Below, one piece after another: positions 1-12,945 of a stretch of 64,000 nucleotides of DNA; positions within the stretch are counted from its first letter, which is position 1, and each line of letters begins with the position of its first letter. The DNA is taken from assembly GCF_038502225.1 (NCBI RefSeq), contig NC_091382.1:15024144-15088143 (forward strand). Reading direction: 5' to 3'. Under the pieces are notes generated by a model. The model was not told the DNA's origin. It did not search any database and worked only from the letters and a program-made list of their open reading frames with translations. The position numbers were made by a program, and so were the translations under genes. The stretch is from Cherax quadricarinatus (Eukaryota > Arthropoda > Malacostraca > Decapoda > Parastacidae).

Positions 1-2178
1 TGACACACTCCCATGTTACCAGAGGTTCAATATACCTGACACACACCAATGTTACCAAAGGTTCAACATACCTGACACACTCCCATGTTACCAGAGGTTC
101 AATATACCTGACACACTCCCATGTTACCAGAGGTTCAATATACCTGACACACACCCATGTTGCCAAAGGTTCAATATACCTGACACTCCCATGTTACCAG
201 AGGTTCATTTTACATGACACACTCCCATGTTACCAGAGGTTCAATATACCTGACACACTCCCATGTTACCAGGGGTTCAATATACCTGACACTCACCCAT
301 GTTACCAGAGTTTAATGTACCTGACACACACCCATGTAACCAGAGGTTCAATATACCTGACACACACCCATGTTACCAGAGGTTCAATATACCTGACACA
401 CACACCCATGTTACCAGAGGTTCAATATACCTGACACACACCCATGTTACCAGAGGTTCAATATACCTGACACACACCCATGTTAACAGAGGTTCAATAT
501 ACCTGACACACACCCATGTTACCAGAGGTTCAATATACCTGACACACACCCATGTTACCAGAGGTTCAATATACCTGACACACACCCATGTAACCAGAGG
601 TTCAGTATACCTGACACACACCCATGTTACCAGAGGTTCAATATACCTGACACACACCCATGCTACCAGAGGTTCAATATACCTGACACTACCATGTTAC
701 CAGAGGTTCAATATTTCTGACACTCACCCATGTTACCAGAGGTTCAATATTTCTGACACTCACCCATGTTACCAGAGGTTCAATATTTCTGATACTCACC
801 CATGTTACCAGAGGTTCAATATTTCTGACACTCACCCATGTTACCAGAGGTTCAATATACCTGACACACACCCATGTTACCAGAGGTTCAATATACCTGA
901 CACACACCCATGTTACCAGAGGTTCAATATTTCTGACACTCACCCATGTTACCAGAGGTTCAGTATACCTGACACACACCCATGTTACCAGAGGTTCAAT
1001 ATTTCTGACACTCACCCATGTTACCAGAGGATCAATATTTCTGATACTCACCCATGTTACCAGAGGTTCAATATTTCTGACACTCACCCATGTTACCAGA
1101 GGTTCAATATACCTGACACACACCCATGTTACCAGAGGTTCAATATTTCTGACACACTCCCATGTTACCAGAGGTTCAATATTTCTGACACACACCCATG
1201 TTACCAGAGGTTCAATATTTCTGACACACACCCATATTACCAGAGGTTCAATATTTCTGACACACACCCATGTTACCAGAGGTTCAATATACCTGACACA
1301 CACCCATGTTACCAGAGGTTCAATATACCTGACACACTCCCATGTTACCAGAGGTTCAATATACCTGACACCCATGTTACCAGAGATTCAATATACCTGA
1401 CACACACCCATGTTACCAGAGGTTCAATATACCTGACACACACCCATGTTACCAGAGGTTCAATATTTCTGACACACACCCATGTTACCAGAGGTTCAAT
1501 ATTTCTGACACACTCCCATGTTACCAGAGGTTCAATATTTCTGACACTCACCCATGTTACCAGAGGTTCAATATTTCTGACACTCACCCATGTTACCAGA
1601 GGTTCAATATTTCTGACACTCACCCATGTTACCAGAGGTTCAATGTTTCTGACACTCACCCATGTTACCAGAGGTTCAATGTTTCTGACACTCACCCATG
1701 TTACCAGAGGTTCAATATTTCTGACACTCACCCATGTTACCAGAGGTTCAATATACCTGACACACTCTCATGTTACCAGAGGTTCAATATTTCTGACACT
1801 CACCCATGTTACCAGAGGTTCAATATTTCTGACACTCACCCATGTTACCAGAGGTTCAATATACCTGACACACTCTCATGTTACCAGAGGTTCAATATAC
1901 CTGACACACACCCATGTTACCAGAGGTTCAATATTTCTGACACTCACCCATGTTACCAGAGGTTCAATATACCTGACACACACCCATGTTACCAGAGGTT
2001 CAATACTTCTGACACTCACCCATGTTACCAGAGGTTCAATATTTCTGACACACTCTCATGTTACCAGAGGTTCAATACTTCTGACACTCACCCATGTTAC
2101 CAGAGGTTCAATATTTCTGACACACTCTCATGTTACCAGAGGTTCAATATTTCTGACACTCACCCATGTTACCAGAGG
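1..2178. repeat. 36-bp minisatellite array, about 60 copies
   Basis: The unit is 36 bp and contains TTCAATATACCTGACACACA followed by a CCATGTTACCAGAGG segment. Variants differ mainly at the ATACC/ATTTC and ACACAC/ACTCAC positions. The AGGT...ACCT arms inside each unit can pair. The length is a multiple of three, so all-repeat open frames exist on both strands (up to 637 codons on plus); I see no non-repeat protein sequence and treat them as spurious. The array continues off the left edge and lies in the inferred intron of the signal-peptide gene that starts at 4578. Confidence 0.97.
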
Positions 2179-3409
2179 AAAATCTAATCGTTCTCAAGTC
2201 TTAAGCAATTGAGGCATTTGTATTTCTTAGATATTATTATTAACTAACCACCTCTGCAGTAATCTTCATTCATATCTATTGAGTTGAAATGTCTTTTAAG
2301 AAGCAATTTCTTTTTCAGTATTTGTGACCAGGATATGTTTCCTGCTAATTTTGACTCATTGTTATCATTGAAAGCTCAAGTGAGTCAAAACAATTATTTT
2401 AGCATTACTACAGTTCTGTTACGAATTATTGTAAGCGAATCTAACTCATTGTTGATGTTGAGTTACGGTCTTGAGTTACGATCTAGAGTTACGATCTTGA
2501 GTTACGATTGCCGAAACATTCACTGTCTTGCAAAATAAATCTTGGAAAACAGTGTTAATCTTCTCTGGGATATAAAACGTCCTCCAAGGAGTCTTAACTC
2601 GTGTAATATAGTTTAAATGACATATTTTACTTACATCGTAACTTAAGTAATACATTATCAGCCTTGAGATACATAGTAGAAAAAAACATATGATTTGTTA
2701 ATATTCTTAACAGAACCATAAAAAATATATAATAATTTACTGTTGAAGAGAATAGTATTGTACACATACGATAAAAATAAATTAGCTTCAACACAAATTT
2801 ATTCGTATTGTTACGGTATCTTCAACGTTAGTGAAATAATTTATAACTTCAGAATGTCTCAATAGAGTGTTTTAATTTTAATTTATTCTGGAAGTCATTA
2901 TAGTTACCTCGGCGCTGTAGGGATTATGAGAGCTTTCACTTATCGTCACAGTTGCCTTCACAGTAAGCACAGTACAGTGTTGAATAAATATACAAGTATG
3001 AAACACAAGGTTACAGTGACGTCTGTTTCTGTCTTCCTGTCTCTCACATTGTCTATTATTTACCTGTTCTAAATAAATAAAAAAATTTTCCTGTACTGTG
3101 CCATCAGAAATGTGTATATAAAAAAGTGTTTGATGGAAATAAATATTTAAGATAATTTTTTGTTTTATGAAGAGCTGTTGTGTTGTTCTGTGCTTGTGGG
3201 GTCCACTTATCAGGGATGTCTTATCACCAAGTCTGAAATATTTCTCAGAATTTCATAGAATTTTATTCATCCATATAAAGAAATTGATAAATCCTTGTTA
3301 ATAAGTCGGCAAATTTGACCTTTTATGATGCAACTACACGTCTAGCACAAATATACTGTCTACTTCTCTTTGAGAACGTACCTACAAGAAAATTAATCCG
3401 TTATGGTCA
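2179..3409. other. AT-rich unique sequence, inferred intron
   Basis: No convincing gene is visible. A short run of a 15-bp GAGTTACGATCTT-like motif sits near 2458-2512. The 84-codon plus-strand open frame at 2284-2538 resembles no protein I know and overlaps that small repeat. By position this is probably part of the first intron of the minus-strand gene whose signal-peptide exon ends at 4498. Confidence 0.5.
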
Positions 3410-4445
3410 TCACAGAAACAGAGCAACAGTCAGTGTGCACAGTACAACAACAGAGCAACAGTCAGTGTGCACAGTACAACAACAGAGCAACAGTCAGTGT
3501 GCACAGTACAACAACAGAGCAACAGTCAGTGTGCACAGTACAACAACAGAGCACCAGTCAGTGTGCACAGTACAACAACAGAGCATCAGTCAGTGTGCAC
3601 AGTACAACAACAGAGCACCAGTCAGTGTGCACAGTACAACAACAGAGCACCAGTCAGTGTGCACAGTACAACAACAGAGCACCAGTCAGTGTGCACAGTA
3701 CAACAACAGAGCATCAGTCAGTGTGCACAGTACAACAACAGAGCATCAGTCAGTGTGCACAGTACAACAACAGAGTATCAGTCAGTGTGCACAGCACAAC
3801 AACAGAGTATCAGTCAGTGTGCACAGTACAACAACAGAGTATCAGTCAGTGTGCACAGTACAACAACAGAGCATCAGTCAGTGTGCACAGCACAACAACA
3901 GAGTATCAGTCAGTGTGCACAGTACAACAACAGAGCATCAGTCAGTGTGCACAGTACAACAACAGAGCATCAGTCAGTGTGCACAGCACAACAACAGAGT
4001 ATCAGTCAGTGTGCACAGCACAACAACAGAGTATCAGTCAGTGTGCACAGCACAACAACAGAGTATCAGTCAGTGTGCACAGTACAACAACAGAGTATCA
4101 GTCAGTGTGCACAGTACAACAACAGAGCATCAGTCAGTGTGCACAGCACAACAACAGAGCATCAGTCAGTGTGCACAGCACAACAACAGAGCATCAGTCA
4201 GTGTGCACAGCACAACAACAGAGCATCAGTCAGTGTGCACAGCACAACAACAGAGCATCAGTCAGTGTGCACAGCACAACAACAGAGTATCAGTCAGTGT
4301 GCACAGCACAACAACAGAGTATCAGTCAGTGTGCACAGCACAACAACAGAGTATCAGTCAGTGTGCACAGTACAACAACAGAGCATCCAGCCAGTGTGCA
4401 CAATACAACAACAGAGCATCAGTCAGTGTGCACAATACAACAACA
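3410..4445. repeat. 32-bp minisatellite array, about 32 copies
   Basis: The unit is 32 bp and contains GTCAGTGTGCACAGTACAAC followed by AACAGAGCAACA. It includes the 8-bp palindrome TGTGCACA. Because 32 is not divisible by three and the unit lacks stops, all three plus frames stay open and give three overlapping repeat-only frames. Variation is mostly at GCAACA/GCATCA/GTATCA and GTACAAC/GCACAAC, and variants cluster, which suggests segmental amplification. The array lies just inside the inferred first intron of the signal-peptide gene. Confidence 0.97.
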
Positions 4446-4497
4446 TCCTATAAAGATAACATTGAACTCTAGAACAGAGATCATCAGTACGACCTAC

Positions 4498-4578
4498 CTT
4501 TTGTTCCTCACTGTCCAGGGCGGTAACAGTCAGTAACAGTAGACCCAGCAGTAGTACTCTCACTGACCAACACAACAT
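4498..4578 (-). CDS. Signal-peptide first exon of an unidentified secreted or membrane protein
   Basis: On the minus strand an ATG at 4578-4576 opens 27 codons beginning MLCWSVRVLLLGLLLL, then a TVTA segment and an acidic tail (LDSEEQK). This is a standard signal peptide: short n-region with an arginine, a leucine-rich core and small residues before a likely cleavage site. The coding stretch ends exactly at a consensus 5' splice donor, GTAGGT, at 4497-4492. The exon is too short to appear as a long open frame. The rest of the gene would lie at lower coordinates beyond two minisatellites and off the window. The 5' UTR probably spans roughly 4579-4660; I found no TATA box. A chance match is possible, but start, hydrophobic core and donor coincide well. 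The product cannot be named. Confidence 0.6.
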
Positions 4579-4694
4579 GGTGAAGTTGCTAATGCACTTA
4601 GTTGTGGTAGACTGGTTGCTAGTAGTGGTGGTGCTCTACCAACTGCTGATCTTATCTATGTCTGGCAATCATATCTGTCTCTGAAGTGGCAATG

Positions 4695-5430
4695 ATAACT
4701 ACAGCACAACCAATGCTGACTATGACACAGCCAATGGTAACTAAGACACAACTAATGATAACTATGACACAACCAATGATAACTGTGACACAACCAGTGA
4801 TAACTATGACACAACAAATGGTAACTAAGACACAACTAATGATAACTATGACACAACCAATGATAACTGTGACACAACCAGTGATAACTATGACACAACC
4901 AATGGTAACTAAGACACAACTAATGATAACTATGACACAACCAATGATAACTGTGACACAACCAATGATAACTATGACACAACCAATGGTAACTAAGACA
5001 CAACTAATGATAACTATGACACAACCAATGATAACTGTGACACAACCAATGATAACTATGACACAACCAATGGTAACTAAGACACAACTAATGATAACTA
5101 TGACACAACCAATGATAACTGTGACACAACCAATGATAACTATGACACAACCAATGGTAACTAAGACACAACTAATGATAACTATGACACAACCAATGAT
5201 AACTGTGACACAACCAATGATAACTATGACACAACCAATGGTAACTAAGACACAACTAATGATAACTATGACACAACCAATGATAACTGTGACACAACCA
5301 ATGATAACTATGACACAACCAATGGTAACTAAGACACAACTAATGATAACTGTGACACAACCAATGATAACTAAGACACAACTAATGATAACTATGACAC
5401 AACCAATGATAACTACAGCACAACCAATGG
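4695..5430. repeat. 21-bp minisatellite with 84-bp higher-order period
   Basis: The basic unit is 21 bp (AATGATAACTATGACACAAC plus C). Four diverged versions, carrying GGTAACTAAG, GATAACTATG, GATAACTGTG and GATAACTATG, repeat in fixed order as an 84-bp block about eight times, so the block rather than the monomer was the last unit to expand. Both strands stay open (264 and 270 codons) purely because 21 is a multiple of three. The array lies immediately upstream of the minus-strand signal-peptide exon, so it occupies that gene's promoter-proximal region. Confidence 0.96.
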
Positions 5431-6010
5431 AATCAAAGCTTGAACACCAATGTAATATAAACAACTATGTTCCTCTTTAAAAACAATATTCAAAGACTGA
5501 AAAATAAGGATATTGTTATGATTATGAGAAATTTTGAATGGAAAAAAATATAATCTTGCAAATTTCAAAAGGACTGAATGAGAAAGATTAAGATAAGAGT
5601 AAACAAACCTTAGCAGAAAATAAATTCAGTGAGAAATATTCAATTGAGTTACTTCATAAAAAAACTTTGCTGAATGAAGAATATTTAATTTCAAATTGAA
5701 TATATAATAAAGAGCCAGTAAACAATTTAGTAAAGAATCTTAGTAAAGACTCGCGTCGAATAAATTCAAATCATTAATATTATGTAGACTTTTAACAGTT
5801 GCTAATTAAGTGCAACGAGAAATTATCTTGTCTGTTTTGGAATATAATTAGCCGAAGATTATCATGTAGGACAGAGAGAAATACAAAACACAACAATGAG
5901 CAATAAATAATTTGATAATGAGGTCAAATTCTTTCTTTTTAACACAAATATTCTGATTTTGAATCTGAAACCATAATTAACAAAACATAAAGGGATTTTT
6001 TTCTTCAAGA
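5431..6010. other. AT-rich intergenic sequence
   Basis: I see no coding, RNA or repeat feature in this stretch. It is AT-rich and upstream of the minus-strand signal-peptide exon. Confidence 0.5.
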
Positions 6011-6272
6011 ATATTTTAATAATTTAAATAATTAATTTAAATAATTTTAATAATTTAAATAATTTTAATAATTTAAATAATTTTAATAATTTAAATAATT
6101 TTAATAATTTAAATAATTTTAATAATTTAAATAATTTTAATAATTTAAATAATTTTAATAATTTAAATAATTTTAATAATTTAAATAATTTTAATAATTT
6201 AAATAATTTTAATAATTTAAATAATTTTAATAATTTAAATAATTTTAATAATTTAAATAATTTAAATAATTT
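6011..6272. repeat. 18-bp AT-only minisatellite, about 14 copies
   Basis: The unit is TTTAATAATTTAAATAAT, almost perfectly conserved, with A and T only. Its minus translation is a KLFKLL-type repeat that looks like an 84-residue peptide; the composition and perfect periodicity make a gene very unlikely. Confidence 0.95.
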
Positions 6273-7084
6273 TATCACAAGTTTTGGTTATTGCTCACGA
6301 GTTATCAACAACGAAACAGGAAACAAACATGTCGGTATTAAAATTACTCAGTGTACTTGCAATTTTAACAAATATTAACTAAAAAATTATATTCTCAAAA
6401 TTTTTCATAAGTCAGATTTCAAATTTTGTCTCAGAATCGGATAGATTATTTCCTTCTCTATATTCATCCTTTGGATGGTATCACAACAGCATATGGATGC
6501 ATAAAAGTCTAGGAACTAGGTCCAAAATGGCTAGCATGAGTACATCTGGATTTATATCTGCAGTTGACTTATGTTGCATGCAAATTTAGGTAATTTACTT
6601 AATATGTCTGCTATCTTATTTTTAATAAAAATATATCTTGACATAGTTTATTATACTATCTATATAATCCTCAATAAGTGGACGACAAACCAGTGTTCAA
6701 GAAAGTGAGCATTTCACATTTGGTATAATCATTACGTGTGTCTGCAAAGCTGCCAGAGATACTTATAATTATCCAAGTCTAAGTCTGGCTACAACATAAT
6801 TCTACTCAGTCTTCTAATTACATTCCTGTAACAATGTTTCATTATGTATTTCTCTCCAAATATTATTCCTATTGCTAGACACAGACACACCAAAATTACA
6901 TTCAGCATTGTCCTTCACGACATATTTCTTGGCTAACATATAAGTTTTATCATAAAGGAGTTATCCAGTGACTGATGGAATCCATAAAATTTTTTCATTA
7001 ATTCTTTTTTCCAGGTTTTTTTAGTATCTATATTTGAGTCTTCAGTGATGACATATAATCAGTAATAATCACAGTTAACTTCAG
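6273..7084. other. Unannotated AT-rich sequence
   Basis: No recognisable coding or repeat structure. It may include further decayed parts of the LINE remnant that becomes recognisable from about 7085. Confidence 0.4.
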
Positions 7085-8335
7085 TTTGATAAGTTAACTT
7101 TAGCCTCATTAATATGACTAACAACTAGGTGTTTGTGGTGCAGACGCCAATTTGTTAATTATTATCCCTAACTCAACAAATTCCTATCGTTCTTAACTAA
7201 GGAGGTGACAGCACGAGCAGATACATCCCTACCAGGAGAAACCTGCTTAGATCCATCAATGTAACTTGAGGCAAATTATTACTAACAGCTAAGTGAGAAT
7301 TTTCCTTCAGAATTTCTGCTTTTGCAAGTGATTTAAGGAAGGGATAATTGATAATAAGCTTGTTGGGAGGGGCTCGCAGGTAATATTAAGTACACACATC
7401 TTCCACGAATTGTGTCTACAGTGATAAAGTTCGTACAGATTACAGAACTTAATATAATTGCATGTTTTGATAGCTCATATTGACGCATGTGTCTTTACTT
7501 TCAGACATATAGTTAGATTTGTAGTGACAGTGTCTGGTTCATTTCTTAACATTCTCATTCCAAGTACAATGTTGATCTCAATAATCCTATCACTGATAGT
7601 GAGGCACCAAACACCTTCCTCTTATTAAGAACCAAAATAGATTTAGGACCAGCAAGGATAATTCTGTGGCTTCATATTTGCCATAACTCCTGGGACCAAT
7701 GAGAACTTTCCTTATCTAATTTTAACAAGAGCACTGTACTATCAATAAAGTATCTTATATAGGTTATATACATCGTTCTTACTATTTACACAGAACTCTA
7801 TTTGAGGTAGTAGCCAGCAACAGCTTTAAGAGCACTTAGCCTCTATTTGCATTTCTTATTTAGTAGTGGTATGGTGGGTTTATGGAAGGGTACGTCTACC
7901 CCAATATATTCGTAAGATTTAACATACCTGATGGTTTCACCCTGCAAACGGATGGTGGAACATGTGGTTTGTTTGTCAGTATCTCTGTTTAAGTTAGAGA
8001 TATGACGAGCCCTAGCAGAAAACTATTTCCTTGAACCTCATTAAAAATGATACTCCCTGTAGCTGGATCATGATGTCATCAGCACAGCATATTGTCATAT
8101 TTTGGTAAGGTAGGTGGAGCATTCAGCAAAGTATTAATTAAAACATTAAATAGCATGAGATTGAGAACTTCATCCTGCGGTGAAATTAGGAACATTGCTT
8201 TAGATTAATCTCTCAAGCCTAGGTAGAGGACAGAGGATGCTCTATTTGACAGAAAACTTACTATCTAACTGAGTTGGTTAGTACTAACATTAATTTTGGC
8301 TAGTTTATATAGTATAACGGTTTTGTCATATATGT
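7085..8335 (-). pseudogene. Decayed Jockey/R1-type LINE reverse transcriptase remnant
   Basis: Minus-strand translation in shifting frames shows reverse transcriptase landmarks in the right order. First comes a PQDEVLNLMLFNVLIN segment, the decayed form of the PQG-VLSP-LFN motif. Next is CADDIMIQ at 8063-8086, in which the usual tyrosine of YADD is cysteine. Then come IRYVKSYEYIGVDV (the RYLGV motif) and an ALKAVAGYYLK segment. Further downstream are LRTMY-like and RIILAGP-like stretches and a region resembling the LINE C-terminus. Many stops and frameshifts interrupt it. The motif pattern fits a non-LTR element of the Jockey/R1 group; the clade cannot be fixed by eye. Nothing suggests recent activity. 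Confidence 0.6.
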
Positions 8336-8420
8336 AGTATAACGGTTATGTTTGTCATATATGTAGCATAACACTTCTGTTTGACATATATGTAGTATAA
8401 CGCTTCTGTTTGACATATTT
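8325..8420. repeat. Short tandem repeat, about 3-4 copies of a 28-32-bp unit
   Basis: A motif containing TATATGTAGTATAACG followed by a TTNTGTTTGNCATA stretch repeats three to four times with small length changes. It looks like an embryonic minisatellite that never expanded. Confidence 0.6.
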
Positions 8421-8699
8421 GCAGAAACTGGAAATTTTCATTGTGATGGAATGAGGCCCCGAGGCTTCACAGAAGACTGAGGATTCTCTTTTTTTTATGA
8501 AAAAGAGTAAAAAGTTTATATAACAAGAAATTATAAGCATATCACAGAGAAAATAGGAAAGAATGTTAAGTAAAACTTATTCATATAATAATATACAATG
8601 ATTAAATATATACCTAATTATTGCACTTAATGAAAAAGATAAAATGTAAATTACAAGTGAAAAATGTAAATTTAAATAAAGCCATCAGTACCTCAAGCG

Positions 8700-10655
8700 T
8701 ATATTGTGTAGTATACAAGACTACTGGAAGATAATGTGTAGTATACAAGACTACTGGAAGATAATGTGTAGTATACAAGACTACTGGAAGATAATGTGGA
8801 GTATACAAGACTACTGGAAGAAAATGTGTAGTATACAAGACTACTGGAAGATAATGTGGAGTATACAAGACTACTGGAAGATAATGTGTAGTATACAAGA
8901 CTACTGGAAGATAATGTGTAGTATACAAGACTACTGGAAGATAATGTGGAGTATACAAGACTACTGGAAGATAATGTGTAGTATACAAGACTACTGGAAG
9001 ATAATGTGGAGTATACATGACTACTGGAAGATAATGTGTAGTATACAAGACTACTGGAAGATAATGTGTAGTATACAAGACTACTGGAAGATAATGTGTA
9101 GTATACAAGACTACTGGAAGATAATGTGGAGTATACATGACTACTGGAAGATAATGTGGAGTATACATGACTACTGGAAGAAAATGTGTAGTATACAAGA
9201 CTACTGGAAGATAATGTGTAGTATACAAGACTACTGGAAGATAATGTGGAGTATACAAGACTACTGGAAGATAATGTGGAGTATACATGACTACTGGAAG
9301 AAAATGTGTAGTATACAAGACTACTGGAAGATAATGTGTAGTATACAAGACTACTGGAAGATAATGTGTAGTATACAAGACTACTGGAAGATAATGTGAA
9401 GTATACAAGACTACTGGAAGATAATGTGTAGTATACAAGACTACTGGAAGATAATGTGTAGTATACAAGACTACTGAAAGATAATGTGTAGTATACAAGA
9501 CTACTGGAAGATAATGTGAAGTATACAAGACTACTGGAAGATAATGTGTAGTATACAAGACTACTGGAAGATAATGTGTAGTATACAAGACTACTGAAAG
9601 ATAATGTGTAGTATACAAGACTACTGGAAGATAATGTGAAGTATACAAGACTACTGGAAGATAATGTGTAGTATACAAGACTACTGGAAGATAATGTGTA
9701 GTATACAAGACTACTGGAAGATAATGTGTAGTATACAAGACTACTGGAAGATAATGTGGAATATACAAGACTACTGGAAGATAATGTGTAGTATACAAGA
9801 CTACTGGAAGATAATGTGTAGTATACAAGACTACTGGAAGATAATGTGTAGTATACAAGACTACTGGAAGATAATGTGAAGTATACAAGACTACTGGAAG
9901 ATAATGTGAAGTATACAAGACTACTGGAAGATAATGTGAAGTATACAAGACTACTGGAAGATAATGTGGAGTATACAAGACTACTGGAAGATAATGTGTA
10001 GTATACAAGACTACTGGAAGATAATGTGTAGTATACAAGACTACTGGAAGATAATGTGTAGTATACAAGACTACTGGAAGATAATGTGTAGTATACAAGA
10101 CTACTGGAAGATAATGTGTAGTATACAAGACTACTGGAAGATAATGTGGAGTATACAAGACTACTGGAAGATAATGTGTTGTATACAAGACTACTGGAAG
10201 ATAATGTGTAGTATACAAGACTACTGGAAGATAATGTGGAGTATACAAGACTACTGGAAGATAATGTGGAGTATACAAGACTACTGGAAGATAATGTGGA
10301 GTATACAAAACTACTGGAAGATAATGTGGAAGATATACAAGACTAAGATAATGTGGAGTATACAAGACTACTGGAAGATAATGTGTAGTATACAAGACTA
10401 CTGGAAGATAATGTGGAGTATACAAAACTACTGGAAGATAATGTGTAGTATACAAGACTACTGGAAGATACTGTGGAGTATACAAGACTGCTGGAAGATA
10501 CTGTGGAGTATACAAGACTGCTGGAAGATAATAATATGCATTATACAAGAAGGCTGGAAGATAATGATGTGTAGCATACAAGACTGCTGGAAGATAATAA
10601 TGTGTAGAATACAACACTGCTGGAAGATAATAATGTGTAGTATACAAGACTGTTG
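8700..10655. repeat. 30-bp minisatellite array, about 65 copies
   Basis: The unit is 30 bp: ATAATGTGTAGTATACAAGA plus CTACTGGAAG. It contains a hairpin dyad, GTAGT and ACTAC separated by seven bases, around the palindrome GTATAC. Indels are almost absent up to about 10320; after that the units decay into ATAATAATG-containing versions before the next array. The minus strand has a 677-codon repeat-only frame and the plus strand several shorter ones; both are by-products of the 30-bp period. Confidence 0.97.
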
Positions 10656-12850
10656 GAAATGGTAAACACTAGAAGAATGATGCCGTGCAAGTGGTAAAGA
10701 CCAAAGGAATGATACAATGCAAGTGGAAAACACCAGAGGAATGATACCATACAAGTGGTAAAGACCAGAGGAATGATACAATGCAAGTGGAAAACACCAG
10801 AGGAATGATACCATACAAGTGGTAAAGACCAGAGGAATGATACCATACAAGTGGTAAACACTTGAAGAATGATACCATACAAGTGGTAAACACTTGAAGA
10901 ATGATACCATATAAGTAGTAAACACCAGAGGAATGATACGATACTCGTGGTAAACACTTGAAGAATGATACTATACAAATGGTAAACACCAGAGGAATGA
11001 TACCATACAAGTGGTAAACACTTGAAGAATGATACCATACAAGTGGTAAGCACTAGAGGAATGATACCATACAAGTGGTAAACACCAGAAGAATGATACA
11101 TACAAATGGTAAACACTAGAGGAATGATACCGTACAATTGGTAAACACAAGAGGAATGATACTATGCAAATGGTAAACACTAGAGGAATGATACCGTACA
11201 ATTGGTAAACACCAGAGGAATGATACTATACAAATGGTAAACACTAGAGGAATGATACAGTACAATTGGTAAACACCAGAGGAATGATACCATTCAAGTA
11301 GTAAAGACTTGAAGAATGATACTGTACAAGTGGTAAACACTAGAGGAATGATACAATACAAGAGGTAAACACCAGAGGAATGATACCATACAAATGGTAA
11401 ACACTAGAAGAATGATGCCGTGCAAGTGGTAAACACCAGAGGAATGATACCATACGAGTGGTAAACACTAGAGGAATGATACCATACAAGTGGTAAAGAC
11501 CAAAGGAATGATACCATACAAGTGGTAAACACTTGAAGAATGATACCATACAAGTGGTAAAGACCAAAGGAATGATACCATACAAGTGGTAAACACTTGA
11601 AGAATGATACCATATAAGTAGTAAACACCAGAGGAATGATACCATACTCGTGGTGAACACTTGAAGAATGATACTATACAAATGGTAAACACCAGAGGAA
11701 TGGTACCATACAAGTGGTAAACACTTGAAGAATGATACCATACAAGTGGTAAACACTAGAGGAATGATACCATACAAATGGTAAACACCAGAGGAATGAT
11801 ACCATACAAGTGGTAAACACTATAGGAATGATACCATACAAATGGTAAACACCAGAGGAATGATACCATACAAGTGGTAAACAATAGAGGAATGATACCA
11901 TACAAGTGGTAAACAATAGAGGAATGATACCATACAAATGGTAAACACTTGAAGAATGATACCATACAAGTGGTAAACACTATAGGAATGATACCATACA
12001 AGTGGTAAACACCAGAGGAATGATACCATATAAGTGGTAAACAATAGAGGAATGATACCATGCAAGTGGAAAGCACTAAAGGAATGATACCATACAAGTG
12101 GTGAACACAAGAGGAATGATACCATACGAGTGGTAAACACCAGAGGAATGATACCATACAAGTGGTAAACACTATAGGAATGATACCATACAAATGGTAA
12201 ACACTAGAGGAATGATACCATACAAGTGGTAAAGACCAGAGGAATGATACCATACAAGTGGTAAACACTTGAAGAATTATACTATACAAATGGTAAACAC
12301 CAGAGAAATGATACCATACAAGTGGTAAGCACTTGAAGAATGATACCATACAAGTGGTAAACACTATAGGAATGATACCATACAAGTGGTAAACACCAGA
12401 GGAATGATACCATATAAGTGGTAAACACTAGAGGAATGATACCATGCAAGTGGAAAGCACTAAAGGAATGATACCATACAAGTGGTAAACACTATAGGAA
12501 TGATACCATAAAAGTGGTAAACACCAGAGGAATGATACCATACAAGTGGTAAACACTAGAAGAGTGATAACATACAAGTGGTAAACACCAGAGGAATGAT
12601 GCCATACAAGTGGTAAACACTGTAGGAATGATACCATAAAAGTGGTAAACACCAGAGGAATGATACCATACAGGTGGCAAACACCAGAGGAATAATACCA
12701 TACAAGTGGTAAACACTATAGGAATGATACCATAAAAGTGGTAAACACCAGAGGAATGATACCATACAAGTGGTAAACACTATAGGAATGATACCATAAA
12801 AGTGGTAAACACCAGAGGAATGATACCATACAAGTGGTAAACACTAGAGG
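10656..12850. repeat. 32-bp minisatellite array, about 68 copies
   Basis: The unit is 32 bp, with GGAATGATACCATACAAGTG and GTAAACACCAGA. The segment TGGTAAACACCA can form a 4-bp stem. It is more heterogeneous than the preceding 30-bp array and abuts it without spacer. The minus strand shows many overlapping short repeat-only frames. Confidence 0.96.
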
Positions 12851-12936
12851 GATGGTGAGTGCAGGTTACATTGTTCTGTCTCGTGACGTCACAATATATC
12901 TCATCAGTCATAAAATATTTCATGATATTCCACTAT

Positions 12937-12945
12937 TAATTATGT
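12937..12945. repeat. Target-site duplication, left copy (TAATTATGT)
   Basis: This 9-mer also occurs at 13252-13260, immediately outside the foldback element. The identical copies indicate that both arms arrived in a single insertion event. Confidence 0.75.

Noticed and set aside
299..2212. 637-codon open frame in the 36-bp array
   Set aside because: Pure consequence of a 36-bp stop-free unit; both strands are open, and there is no non-repeat domain or signal.
6024..6278. KLFKLL-repeat peptide that looks amphipathic
   Set aside because: Encoded by an A/T-only 18-bp tandem repeat; no start context or signal sequence.
8614..10647. 677-codon minus-strand frame resembling a repeat protein
   Set aside because: Follows the 30-bp period exactly and the opposite strand is also open; no signal peptide or conserved domain.
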